Shown piece after piece: positions 1 to 8,671 of a stretch of DNA of 64,000 bases (position 1 is its first letter; the number at the start of each line of letters is the position of its first letter). The notes under the pieces were generated by a model. It was not told the DNA's origin. It did no database searches and saw nothing but the letters and a program-made list of their open reading frames with translations. A program made the position numbers and the translations under genes. The stretch is from contig DAOLDD010000009.1 of the NCBI GenBank assembly GCA_035327585.1, forward strand, positions 1 through 64,000, written 5' to 3'. This stretch comes from JAMLJG01 sp035327585. GTDB taxonomy: Bacteria; Verrucomicrobiota; Kiritimatiellia; CAIVKH01.

Positions 1-433
1 AACGTCTGTAAAAACGATTTTGATTTCCGCCGGCGGAGCGGCGGAACTACAGGTGGCGAGGATTTGTGGGCGCCGCGCTCATCCCTCGTCGTCGGATTTT
101 CAACCGCGAATGGACACGAATCGGCACGAATGCATCTGTGACCGATGCGGTGTCGGGGGTTCAATTTTATTAACCGCGGATTAACGCGGATTAATTGAGG
201 GTCGTGGCGAAGTAGGGGGCTGGTTCCGATCAACCGCAGATGGCGCAGATTTCACAGATGGGGAGGTGGGTCCTCTGAAAATCCGCGTCATCCGCGAAAT
301 CAGCAGTTCTCCCTCCGTGGTTAAGGGGACGACGACGAGGACGAGGACGACGAGGAGGAAGACGACGAGGGGGGTATAGTATACGTAAAACTAGTCTCGA
401 CGCGGGGGCGGCGTTGTGCGAAAGGTGGGGGCG
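1..433. other. Repeat-rich intergenic stretch at left edge
   Basis: No convincing coding region is seen. The stretch lies 3' of the PadR gene. It contains a 21-bp sequence (2-22) that recurs at 44905-44925. It also has runs of the types 'CGCGGATT' and 'CGCAGATGGCGCAGAT' that recur at 30.7 kb. At about 327-371 there is a low-complexity GAC/GAG tract. The small ORFs here are made of repeat sequence and have no credible start context. Confidence 0.7.
228..301. repeat. Dispersed repeat, copy 1
   Basis: Positions 228-262 (35 bp) are identical to 30746-30780, and 277-301 (25 bp) are identical to 30795-30819. The short segment between them differs. The two halves resemble each other in inverse (CGCAGAT-rich versus ATCCGCG-rich), so each copy can fold on itself. 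It lies downstream of the PadR gene. Confidence 0.8.
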
Positions 434-1003
434 TCAGGCGTTGCCGGCGCGGAGCATGCCCTGGTAGTGCTTGATCCAGCGGATTTCAGCCCGCAATTGA
501 TGGGCCTCGTGATGCAGCATCAACCATTCAGCGTAGGATTTGCCGTAGGTCTTGCCGGGCCGGTGGTCGTCGATCCGGGCCTGCAGGGCTTTGACCTGCG
601 CCGACGCGGCGTCCATCCACGCCTGGGCGAGCTTCAACCGCTCTGCGCGGGGCAGTCGCGTGGCGAGGCCCAGGAAGGGGCTGATGGCATGGGCCGTGCG
701 CTGGAATTCGGCTTCCTGGCGGATCAGCTTCCCGTAATAGGCGTGGCCGGCGGGGGTGATCTCGAAAACCTTCGACTTCGGGTAGCGCCCGTTGCGCGTG
801 ATTTTCGACGAGAGGTAACCCAGTTTGGCCAGCCGATCCAACGAGCGGTAAATCGTCGCCGGGCTCGCCGACAGGTATTCCTCCATCCGCCACTCCTTGA
901 TGAGGCGCCGGATGCCGTATCCGCTTTGGGGGGCGCCCGCTATGCAGAACAGGGCGATGAGGGCGGAGCGGCGGCTTTCGGCTTCTGGGGTTCGGCGGTG
1001 CAT
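434..1003 (-). CDS. PadR family transcriptional regulator
   Basis: The 189-residue protein has an N-terminal winged helix (about residues 10-85: GYGIRRLIKEW, ATIYRSLDRLAKLGYL, then the wing with KVFEITPAGH). A C-terminal alpha-helical dimerisation part follows (about 90-185), as in the PadR/AphA-type family. PadR proteins usually repress a neighbouring gene and respond to a small molecule. The gene starts with ATG and diverges from the GH9 operon with only 45 bp between the two start codons, so control of that operon and of itself is a reasonable inference. The ligand cannot be predicted. Family assignment is secure; the target is inferred. Confidence 0.88.
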   Translation of the reverse strand: MHRRTPEAESRRSALIALFCIAGAPQSGYGIRRLIKEWRMEEYLSASPATIYRSLDRLAKLGYLSSKITRNGRYPKSKVFEITPAGHAYYGKLIRQEAEFQRTAHAISPFLGLATRLPRAERLKLAQAWMDAASAQVKALQARIDDHRPGKTYGKSYAEWLMLHHEAHQLRAEIRWIKHYQGMLRAGNA

Positions 1004-1048
1004 CTAAATTCGCGATAAATCCGGATAGAATCTAGTTCGGGTGAACCT
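1004..1048. promoter_or_regulatory. Shared divergent padR/GH9 promoter region
   Basis: Only 45 bp separate the two start codons. TAGAAT at 1026-1031 is a possible -10 box for the plus-strand operon and sits within a near-palindrome (TAGAATCTA). No clear -35 box is seen. A PadR-bound operator in this space is inferred from the arrangement, not recognised as a known site. Confidence 0.35.
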
Positions 1049-3613
1049 ATGAGTAAAGCTGCAATTCACTGCGCGTGCGTGGGATGCGTTCTTCTGGGCC
1101 TGGCCGTCGCCGCCCGGTCCGAGCCGCCGCCACTGCAGGCGCTGCATGTGCTGTCCCCGCGCTGGGTGGTCTGGGCGCACGACTATAACGATGCGACGGA
1201 CGCGCGCATCTACGCCGCGGAGCGCGCCCTGTTCGACGAGTTGCTGGTGGAGCAGGAGAAGCTGGAGGACGACGGGCGGGAGCCCAACTGGGTGCGCTGG
1301 AAGAATCGGCGCGCGGTTTGGGCCCGCGGCTATGCGGCGCTGAGCGACCAGCACCTGCGCCTCGCGGAACCCACGTTTTTCGCGATCCGCGCCGAGGGCG
1401 ATCCCGCGTATGCACGCCCGCGCGCGCCGTCCCGCGCCGTGGCCTGGGTGCAGCCGCTCGGCGATCGCATCGACGATCCGCGCGGCGTGATGCGGAACAT
1501 GCGGCCCCACCAGGTCGGTCACTACGCGTTCCTCGAACTGCCGGAGCCAATGTGCGACGGTGGGCGCTATGAATTCCGCCAGCGCGACGGGCGCGTCCAG
1601 ACGCTTGCGTTCTCCGCGCGCGAGACGCGGATCGCCGGATTCAAGATCAACCAGCTCGGCTACCACCCGACCGCCCCGGAGAAATACGCCTATCTCGGCG
1701 GCTGGATTCCTTCGGCGGGCGGCGTGCCGTACGGTGCGTTCACGAATTTCCACCTGCGGCGCGAGGCGGACGGCATGGCGGTGTTCAGCGGGGTGACCCG
1801 CCTGCGCGCGGCGGCGGACTGGCGGGCGACGACGAACGCGCGCGCGGTGTATTCCGGCGAGGACACGTACGAACTGGATTTCAGCGCGGTGACGAACGAG
1901 GGGGTCTTCCATCTCCAGATTGAGGGCCTCGGCCGGTCGGCGCCGTTCCGCATCGACCGCCACGTGCTCGGCGAGGCGTTTTTCACGCAGGCGCGCGGCT
2001 TCTATCACCAGCGCTGCGGCACGGCGCTGGTGGAGCCGTTCACGGCGTGGACCCGGAACGCCTGCCACACGAATCCCGTCTTCGCGTCGAGTCTGCGCGG
2101 CAACGGTGGCGACCACTGGCTTGACGACGCGGGCCAGCGGATCAGGGACATCAAGGGGATCGACTTCCTGATCCTGCGGCAGACCGGTCGTACGAATGAA
2201 CCCGGCTTCGCGATCCACGGCGGCTGGCACGACGCCGCGGATTACGACCGCCGCGAGAGCCATCACTACGCGCTGTGGGACCTGCTCGGCCTATACGAAC
2301 TGAATGCGGCGGCGTTTACCGACGGCCAGCTCCGCCTGCCTGAGAGCGGAAACGGAATCCCCGACCTGCTCGACGAGGCGGTCTGGGGCCTGCAGGTGTG
2401 GAACCGCGCGCAGCGGGCCGATGGCAGCGTACCCGGCCGGCTGGAAACGATCGGCCATCCCAACCACCCCGGCATGCCGGATCGCGAGACGCTGCCGTGG
2501 TTCGTCTCCGAACCCACGCGCGAAAGCACGATGTACTACGCGGCGTCCGCCGCCTGGCTCGCGCGCGCGTTGAAGCCGTACGACGCGAGGACGGCGGCCG
2601 ACTTCCAGCGCCGCGCGCAACGCGCCTACCAGTGGGCCGCGCACGGCACGACGGCGGTCGACACCGTCACGATCACGATCCAGGCCAAACGCGGGTCGGC
2701 CAAAACCGACGAGCCGGTTGTGCTGACGTGGAAGCAGGACCCGGCCGCCGTGCATTTCCCCGGCCTGCTCGCCGCGCAGGAGCTGTGGGCGCTCACCGGG
2801 GATGCGCGCTATCGCGATGACGCGTGGCGGACGCATGCCCCGCACGCGGTGCGCTACCTGAAGGTCTACCCGAACTACCTCTACGAATGCTGGGGCGTCT
2901 TCAAACTCGCGCGGGCGGGCGCGGACGGCGCGCCGGAGGAACTGGTGACCGGCGCGCGCGCGGAGTTGCTGCGCATTGCCGACGAACGGCTCGCGTTCCT
3001 GTACGCCGCGCCTTACCGGCATCCGTGGAATCCGGAAAAATCGCGCCGTTGGGGTGGGGCGCTGTCCGCGACGTGGGCGCGCTATTTCATCTACGCCCAC
3101 GCGCTGACCGGTGACGAGCGCTATCGCACGGCGGCCCGACTGTGCGCCGATTTCCATCTCGGCGCGAATCCGCTCGGCTATTCGCACACCACCGGGCTCG
3201 GCTATTCCTTCCCGCCCGCGATCCAGGACGCGGAGACGCGCGCCGACGAGTGGTTCGAGCCGGTGCCGGGTCTCACGCCGTACGGGATCATCATCTATCC
3301 GTACAGCACGCTGAACGAGGTCTACCGCATGACGGTCCCCGCGGAAACGAAGGGCGGCCCCGATCGCGTGGTGTCGTTTTTGCCGCCGCCGTACGATGGC
3401 ACGCAGCCGCCGATCCCCGAGTGGCGGCGCATCGGTCCCAGTTCCAAACTCGATCCGCTGTGCAACGAATTCACGATGCAGGAAACGCTGAGCCCCGCCG
3501 TCCTGATGTTCGGTTATCTGCTGGATCCGGGTTGGATGCCGGACGACGCATTGAAACAACGCCGCCAGCGCGAGCGCGCGGAATTGCGTGACGCCTGGTT
3601 CCGCCTGCCATGA
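1049..3613 (+). CDS. Secreted glycoside hydrolase family 9 (endoglucanase-type)
   Basis: The 854-residue protein has a signal peptide (about residues 1-24, ending near AVAARS). An N-terminal immunoglobulin-like module with the GH9-typical KINQLGYHP motif follows at about residue 193. The (alpha/alpha)6 catalytic domain comes next. The GH9 base motif GGWHDAADY is at about residues 391-399, and the likely proton donor is the Glu of LNEVYR near residue 756. GH9 enzymes cleave beta-1,4-glucans such as cellulose or xyloglucan. It is the first gene of a five-gene operon and overlaps the next gene by ATGA. The length fits GH9 enzymes with an Ig module. The exact substrate is not readable. Confidence 0.87.
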   Translation: MSKAAIHCACVGCVLLGLAVAARSEPPPLQALHVLSPRWVVWAHDYNDATDARIYAAERALFDELLVEQEKLEDDGREPNWVRWKNRRAVWARGYAALSDQHLRLAEPTFFAIRAEGDPAYARPRAPSRAVAWVQPLGDRIDDPRGVMRNMRPHQVGHYAFLELPEPMCDGGRYEFRQRDGRVQTLAFSARETRIAGFKINQLGYHPTAPEKYAYLGGWIPSAGGVPYGAFTNFHLRREADGMAVFSGVTRLRAAADWRATTNARAVYSGEDTYELDFSAVTNEGVFHLQIEGLGRSAPFRIDRHVLGEAFFTQARGFYHQRCGTALVEPFTAWTRNACHTNPVFASSLRGNGGDHWLDDAGQRIRDIKGIDFLILRQTGRTNEPGFAIHGGWHDAADYDRRESHHYALWDLLGLYELNAAAFTDGQLRLPESGNGIPDLLDEAVWGLQVWNRAQRADGSVPGRLETIGHPNHPGMPDRETLPWFVSEPTRESTMYYAASAAWLARALKPYDARTAADFQRRAQRAYQWAAHGTTAVDTVTITIQAKRGSAKTDEPVVLTWKQDPAAVHFPGLLAAQELWALTGDARYRDDAWRTHAPHAVRYLKVYPNYLYECWGVFKLARAGADGAPEELVTGARAELLRIADERLAFLYAAPYRHPWNPEKSRRWGGALSATWARYFIYAHALTGDERYRTAARLCADFHLGANPLGYSHTTGLGYSFPPAIQDAETRADEWFEPVPGLTPYGIIIYPYSTLNEVYRMTVPAETKGGPDRVVSFLPPPYDGTQPPIPEWRRIGPSSKLDPLCNEFTMQETLSPAVLMFGYLLDPGWMPDDALKQRRQRERAELRDAWFRLP

Positions 3614-5793
3614 ACACGCAACGTCCCCGGCTCGACGGCCGGCCATTCCCCGGCGTGATGGCCTACACGTACCGCGAACACCAGGCCGACTTCCTCGCCG
3701 CCGGCATCCAGGTGTTCCGGCTTTCGCTGCCGGTGGGGTGGGTGGGCCCGGATCGCTACGACTACGCCGACGGCGACGAGGTGGCGGCCGCGTTCTGCGG
3801 CGCCGATCCATCGGTGCGCCTCTTCCCGCTGCTGTGGCTGGACGGACCGGAAACAAAATGGTGGGAGCTGGAACACCCGGACGAGGTCGCCATCGCCATC
3901 GACCGCGCGACCGGCGCGGTGCGTCGCGAGCATCCGAACGTGCCGAATTACGCGCGTCCGGGCCAGGACTTCACGCCGGTGGGCGACCTTTTCGACCGGC
4001 ACCACCAGGGCACGCCCTGCCTGCACTCCTTCGCGTCCGCGCGCTGGCAGGCCGAGGCCGCGGAGGCGCTCGGACGCGCCATCGCCCATTACGAGTCGGC
4101 GTTCCCCGGGCGATTCGCCGGGTATTACGTTTGTGCGGGATTGTCATACGAGTGGTTCAACTGGGGGAACTACACGGACGACCTGCTGTTCGACTACAGC
4201 GCGCCGATGCGCCGCTATTTCCGCGGCTGGCTCGAGCGCCGCTACCGTACCCCCGCCGCGCTTTCCGACGCCTGGCGTCGCCCGGTTGGCGGCTTCGCGT
4301 CAGTCGAGCCCCCTCCGCCCGCGGAGCGACCCGCGCGCGACGCCGCGCCGCTGCTCGATCCGCGCACGCACACGCCCGCCGCGGATTTTGCCGCCGCGCT
4401 CGCGGATGCGCAGGCCGATGCGTTTCTCGCGCTGTGCCGCCGCGCGCGCGCCGCCGCCGCGCCGGGGCACTGGATCGGCGGGTTCTTCGGCTACTGGTGG
4501 ACGCAGACCCACGCGCCCGGCCCGGCGCGCAGCGGGCACCTTGCGCTCCAGCGCGTGCTCGAGTCGCCCGACGTGGATTTCGTCGGCAGCCCGTACGACT
4601 ACAGCAACCGCGGAGTCGGCGGCGTGAACAGCGCGCAGACCATGCCCGGCTCGCTGCGCGCGCACGACAAGTGCTACATCAATTCGACGGACATCAAGCT
4701 GGCGGACGACACGCACGCGTGGCAGTCCTTCATCCGCGTGCCGCGCACCGAGGGCGAGGCGGTGGAATTGATGAAGCGCGACTTCGCCTTCTCGCTGGCT
4801 GAGGGCCAGGAGCAGTCGTGGGTGGATCTGTTCGGCGGCGCGTTCCAGCGGTCCGCGCTGCGCGACGCACTCGCGCGCCTGCAGCGCATCGCCGTGGCGC
4901 AGTCGGAGCTGCGCGTACCGCCGCGCGCACGGGCGCTCGTCGTCGTGGACGAGGAAAGCCTGCGTTGGACCACGCCGAACACGCCGTTGACGGTTCCGCT
5001 GTTCGGTGTGCAGAAACAATGGCACCTGCTGCGGAGCGGTTTCCCGTGGACGTTCATCACGCTCGAGGATTTTCTCGCCGGGACCTGGCCCGATGCGCGG
5101 CTCGCCTGCTTCGTGAATGCGTTTCGAGTCGACGCCGCGCGCGCGCAGCTTCTGCACGCGTGCCTGCGCGAGCGCCGCTGCACCGCGGTCTGGAATCTCT
5201 GGCCCGGCCTGCTCGGTGAGCACGGTCCTGATCCCGCCGGCACGCGAGCGCTTACCGGATTCGCCGTCCGGCGTCTTGAGGACAGCGCGGGCGATTGGAC
5301 CTTCCAGGCGCGAACGCCCGCGCGGCTGGTGTATGGGACGGGAGTTGATCGCGCGGAATATGCGGCGCGGATGAAGCATTATCCGGACGCGGCCGCGTTT
5401 GCCGGCATGCCGCGTCTCGCGATCGACCCGGCGGCGGACGATGCCGTGCTCGCTGATTGGGCGACCGAGCCGCGGGCGGCCGTGGCGCGGCATCATCGGC
5501 TCGGTTTCCCATCGGTTCTGAACTGCGGTCCCTTCCTGCCCGCGCCGATGTGGAACGCGTTGGGCGGTGAAGCCGGGGTGCACCGCTACACCGACGCCGG
5601 GCATCTGGTGTACGCGAACGACCGGTTCCTTGCGCTGTATACCGGTGCGGAAGGTCCGTGCACCGTGCGCTTCCCCGCGCCGGTCCGCATCCATGATCTT
5701 TGGTCGGATCGCGCGCTCGCCGCCGAGCCGGTCGAGTCATTCACCGTGGCCCCGGGGATGGAAAAAACCTGTTTGTGGCGGTTGGACACATGA
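3610..5793 (+). CDS. GH42-like beta-galactosidase-type glycosidase
   Basis: The 727-residue protein has no obvious signal peptide. The first about 380 residues look like a TIM barrel of the GH42/GH14-like clan: a PGVMAY start, FRLSLPVGWV, and the strand end CAGLSYEWFNWGNY where the acid/base Glu is expected. An A4 beta-galactosidase-like middle domain (RALVVVDEESLRW) and a small C-terminal beta domain follow. The second catalytic Glu could not be placed with confidence, so family membership is suggestive only. The gene is start-stop coupled (ATGA) to GH9 upstream and to the phosphatase gene downstream, which supports a shared role in glycan breakdown, probably trimming oligosaccharides in the cytoplasm. 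Confidence 0.65.
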   Translation: MNTQRPRLDGRPFPGVMAYTYREHQADFLAAGIQVFRLSLPVGWVGPDRYDYADGDEVAAAFCGADPSVRLFPLLWLDGPETKWWELEHPDEVAIAIDRATGAVRREHPNVPNYARPGQDFTPVGDLFDRHHQGTPCLHSFASARWQAEAAEALGRAIAHYESAFPGRFAGYYVCAGLSYEWFNWGNYTDDLLFDYSAPMRRYFRGWLERRYRTPAALSDAWRRPVGGFASVEPPPPAERPARDAAPLLDPRTHTPAADFAAALADAQADAFLALCRRARAAAAPGHWIGGFFGYWWTQTHAPGPARSGHLALQRVLESPDVDFVGSPYDYSNRGVGGVNSAQTMPGSLRAHDKCYINSTDIKLADDTHAWQSFIRVPRTEGEAVELMKRDFAFSLAEGQEQSWVDLFGGAFQRSALRDALARLQRIAVAQSELRVPPRARALVVVDEESLRWTTPNTPLTVPLFGVQKQWHLLRSGFPWTFITLEDFLAGTWPDARLACFVNAFRVDAARAQLLHACLRERRCTAVWNLWPGLLGEHGPDPAGTRALTGFAVRRLEDSAGDWTFQARTPARLVYGTGVDRAEYAARMKHYPDAAAFAGMPRLAIDPAADDAVLADWATEPRAAVARHHRLGFPSVLNCGPFLPAPMWNALGGEAGVHRYTDAGHLVYANDRFLALYTGAEGPCTVRFPAPVRIHDLWSDRALAAEPVESFTVAPGMEKTCLWRLDT

Positions 5794-6554
5794 AGCGGAT
5801 TTGCGCGCTGTTGGTGGTCTGGACCGTTGGCATCGCGTGCGCGCGGGCGCAAATCGACGTCTACTACGTCCGCCACGCCGAGGCCGGGCACAATGTCACG
5901 ACGGCGTTCAAGGCTTCGGGCATTCCGACGAACGAATGGCCGGCATACGTCGGCAACCAGAACGCCCTCACGCCGGCGGGAGAGGCGCAAATCGCGGCGC
6001 TGACGGAGGGGTTGAAGGAACAGCGCTTCGACCTCATCGCGGTCAGTCCCATCTGGCGGACGCGGCAGACGATTCTTCCGTATGTGCAGGCGAGCGGACA
6101 GACCGCGGAACTCTGGCCCGAGTTGGCGGAGACCCACGCATTTGAACTCACGCCGGAGGCGCTCGCCGCGCCCGTGGCGGCGGATCTGATTGAGGGCCGA
6201 CAGGTGATCCGGCTGCCCCCGGAGGAAGAGGCGTGGTTCGTCGTCGGTGCGCCCGGCACGGCGCCGCGACTGTTCTCCGTCACGAATGCGGCGGAAGCCG
6301 TGGCGGTCGCGCGCCGCGTGGAAGAAAAACTGCGCGAGCGGTTCGCGGGCCGGCCCGGCCGCGTCCTGCTCGTTGGCCACGGCAATTCAAGCCTGACCCT
6401 GCTGCGGCACCTGCGCCGGGAACCCGGACTGCGCGAACGACATCTCGGCAATGTGCAATTCTGGAACGGCGTGTTGGAATCGGACGGGTCTTTTAGGATG
6501 CGTGACTACAACCGGCCCGCCGACAAAATCTTCGGGGAGACTTCGTCACAATGA
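5790..6554 (+). CDS. Secreted histidine phosphatase family protein
   Basis: The 254-residue protein starts at an ATG overlapping the previous stop. An N-terminal signal peptide (residues 1-20, MKRICALLVVWTVGIACARA) is followed by the phosphoglycerate-mutase-like core. The RHAE motif is at about residues 28-31 with the phospho-accepting His29. The second catalytic His lies in LLVGHGN near residue 197. Family members remove phosphate from sugars, nucleotides or proteins. Its position inside a glycosidase operon and its export suggest action on a phosphorylated sugar or extracellular phosphate ester, but the substrate is unknown. Confidence 0.85.
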   Translation: MKRICALLVVWTVGIACARAQIDVYYVRHAEAGHNVTTAFKASGIPTNEWPAYVGNQNALTPAGEAQIAALTEGLKEQRFDLIAVSPIWRTRQTILPYVQASGQTAELWPELAETHAFELTPEALAAPVAADLIEGRQVIRLPPEEEAWFVVGAPGTAPRLFSVTNAAEAVAVARRVEEKLRERFAGRPGRVLLVGHGNSSLTLLRHLRREPGLRERHLGNVQFWNGVLESDGSFRMRDYNRPADKIFGETSSQ

Positions 6555-8671
6555 GGAACGAAATCATTAACCAGCAACCATTCAGTCGCCACGTGCTGGG
6601 AGAGCTCTGCATTCGATACTGGCGTGATCCGGGCTCGGATGTGGTGGGGTGGGAGATCGTGCCGGTGGACATGGAGGCCGATATGGCGCCGCGCAATTTT
6701 ACGCGGCGTCCGCTCGAATCGCTTGTGCAGATCAAGCGTGTGGGCGATCCGTATTCCGGCGCATTCGCGCAAGGCCACACGCTGCGCAATGGACCGTCGT
6801 CCGCGGCGTTTCACTACGACGGCCAGGCGGTGATGCGCGAGGGGGACACCGTTTTCATCACGACGCGCTTGCGCAGCGCGGAAGGGCACCGCATCGAACA
6901 TCGGGTGGAGTGGCGGACGGGCGACCCGGCGCTGCGCGTCTGCACCGCATTTTTCAATGACGCCGCCGCGCCGGTGCAACTGGAGCTTCTGAGTTCCTTT
7001 TCGCTGGCTGGCTTGTCGCCGTTTGACGAAGGCGATGGCACGGGTCGCCTGCGGGTACACCGGTTCCGATCCGTGTGGGCCGCCGAGGGCCGCCACGACG
7101 TGTGCACGCCGGAGCAGTTGCATCTTGAGCCTTCGGGTTCCCACGCGGGCGCGTTCAGCGAGCGCTTCGGCCAGGTCGGCACGATGCCCGTGCGGAAATG
7201 GTTCCCCTTTATCGCGCTGGAGGACACCGCGGCCGGCGTGCTCTGGGGTGCGCAACTGGCCTGGCCCGGCTCGTGGCAGATGGAAATCTACCGGAAGTAC
7301 GACGACATGGCGCTGTCCGGCGGCCTCGCGGATCGCGAATTCGGTCACTGGATGAAAACGGTGCGGCCGGGCGAGTCGTTCGTTACGCCCGTCGCCATCG
7401 TCGCCTGCGCACGCGGCGATCTCGACGACCTGTGCGACCGCCTGACCGGGATGCAGCAGCGCGCGGCCGACGCACATCCCGCGATTGAGCAGGACCTGCC
7501 GGTGATTTTCAACGAATGGTGCACCAGCTGGGGCGACCCGAGCCACGAGCGCCTCGTCTCCCTCGCGGACCGCCTGAAGGATTCGGAGTCGCGTGTGCTG
7601 GTGATCGATGCCGGTTGGTACAAAACCGACGGGACGGACTGGGGCGACGCGCACGGCGATTGGATTCCCAACCCGCGTCTATTCCCCGAGGGGCTCGAGA
7701 GCGCGGCGCACGCAATCCGCGCCCGCGGGCTCGTCCCCGGGCTCTGGTTCGAGATGGAAACCGTTGGCACCACCTCCACCGCGTTCTCGCTGGCGGACCA
7801 CCTGTTGCAGCGCGACGGCCGGCCCGTCACCGTGCGCGAGCGCCGCTTCTGGAACTTCGCCGATCCGTGGGTCGTGGACTACCTCACCGAACGCGTGATT
7901 GGATTGCTGGAGCGCGGCGGGTTCGGTTATCTCAAGATCGACTACAACGAGACGCTTGGCCTCGGTTGCGAGCATCCGGACTCGCTGGGCGAGGGACTGC
8001 GCGTGCAGGTTGAAGCCTCAATTCGATTCATCCAGGAAATCCGCCGCCGCCTGCCGGACCTCGTCATTGAAAACTGCGCCTCGGGCGGGCATCGCCTCGA
8101 ACCGCTGATGATGGGGCTGACGGCGATGTCCTCGTTCTCGGATGCGCATGAACTCGCGGAGATTCCCATCATCGCCGCGAACCTGCACCGGCTGATGCTG
8201 CCGCGCCAGTCGCAAATCTGGGCCGTGTTGCGCCGGGGCGACAGCGCGCGGCGGCTGGCGTACAGCCTCGCGGCCTCGTTTCTCGGGCGCATGTGCCTGT
8301 CGGGCGATGCGGACGCGCTCTCGCCCGCGCAATGGGCCGTGGTGAAGGCCGGGCAGGCGTTTTACGCGCAGGCCGCTCCCGTCATCAAACACGGGTTCAG
8401 CCGCGGCGGCGGGGAGCGCGGCGAAAGTTGGCGGCATCCCACCGGCTGGCAGTTTGTGCGCCGCGTTTCGACGGACGGTAAGCGCTTGCTGCTGGTGGCG
8501 CATGCCTTCGCGAATCCACCCCGGCATGCCGCGGTGACACTGCCGCCGGGCGTGTGGCGCTGCGTGCACGCCTTTCCGGGCGACGCGCCTGCGCCGGTTT
8601 CGGGCGAACTGGCGTTGCAGTGGGCCGAGGAATTTTCCGCGCAGGCCTTCCTGTTCGAGAAAGACGCATGA
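6551..8671 (+). CDS. Alpha-galactosidase, GH36 family
   Basis: The 706-residue protein has an N-terminal beta-sandwich (to about 300), a TIM barrel (about 310-610) and a C-terminal beta domain. The nucleophile is Asp464 in LKIDYNE and the acid/base is Asp531 in FSDAHE. VIDAGWYK and ENCASGGHR are further GH36 signatures. GH36 enzymes release terminal alpha-linked galactose from raffinose-type sugars or galactomannan side chains. No signal peptide is seen, so action is probably cytoplasmic. The gene is coupled to both neighbours by 4-bp overlaps. Confidence 0.92.
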   Translation: MRNEIINQQPFSRHVLGELCIRYWRDPGSDVVGWEIVPVDMEADMAPRNFTRRPLESLVQIKRVGDPYSGAFAQGHTLRNGPSSAAFHYDGQAVMREGDTVFITTRLRSAEGHRIEHRVEWRTGDPALRVCTAFFNDAAAPVQLELLSSFSLAGLSPFDEGDGTGRLRVHRFRSVWAAEGRHDVCTPEQLHLEPSGSHAGAFSERFGQVGTMPVRKWFPFIALEDTAAGVLWGAQLAWPGSWQMEIYRKYDDMALSGGLADREFGHWMKTVRPGESFVTPVAIVACARGDLDDLCDRLTGMQQRAADAHPAIEQDLPVIFNEWCTSWGDPSHERLVSLADRLKDSESRVLVIDAGWYKTDGTDWGDAHGDWIPNPRLFPEGLESAAHAIRARGLVPGLWFEMETVGTTSTAFSLADHLLQRDGRPVTVRERRFWNFADPWVVDYLTERVIGLLERGGFGYLKIDYNETLGLGCEHPDSLGEGLRVQVEASIRFIQEIRRRLPDLVIENCASGGHRLEPLMMGLTAMSSFSDAHELAEIPIIAANLHRLMLPRQSQIWAVLRRGDSARRLAYSLAASFLGRMCLSGDADALSPAQWAVVKAGQAFYAQAAPVIKHGFSRGGGERGESWRHPTGWQFVRRVSTDGKRLLLVAHAFANPPRHAAVTLPPGVWRCVHAFPGDAPAPVSGELALQWAEEFSAQAFLFEKDA

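Noticed and set aside
1004..2266. 420-residue minus-strand ORF
   Set aside because: It is antisense to the GH9 gene, rich in Arg/Ala as expected for a shadow frame in GC-rich DNA.
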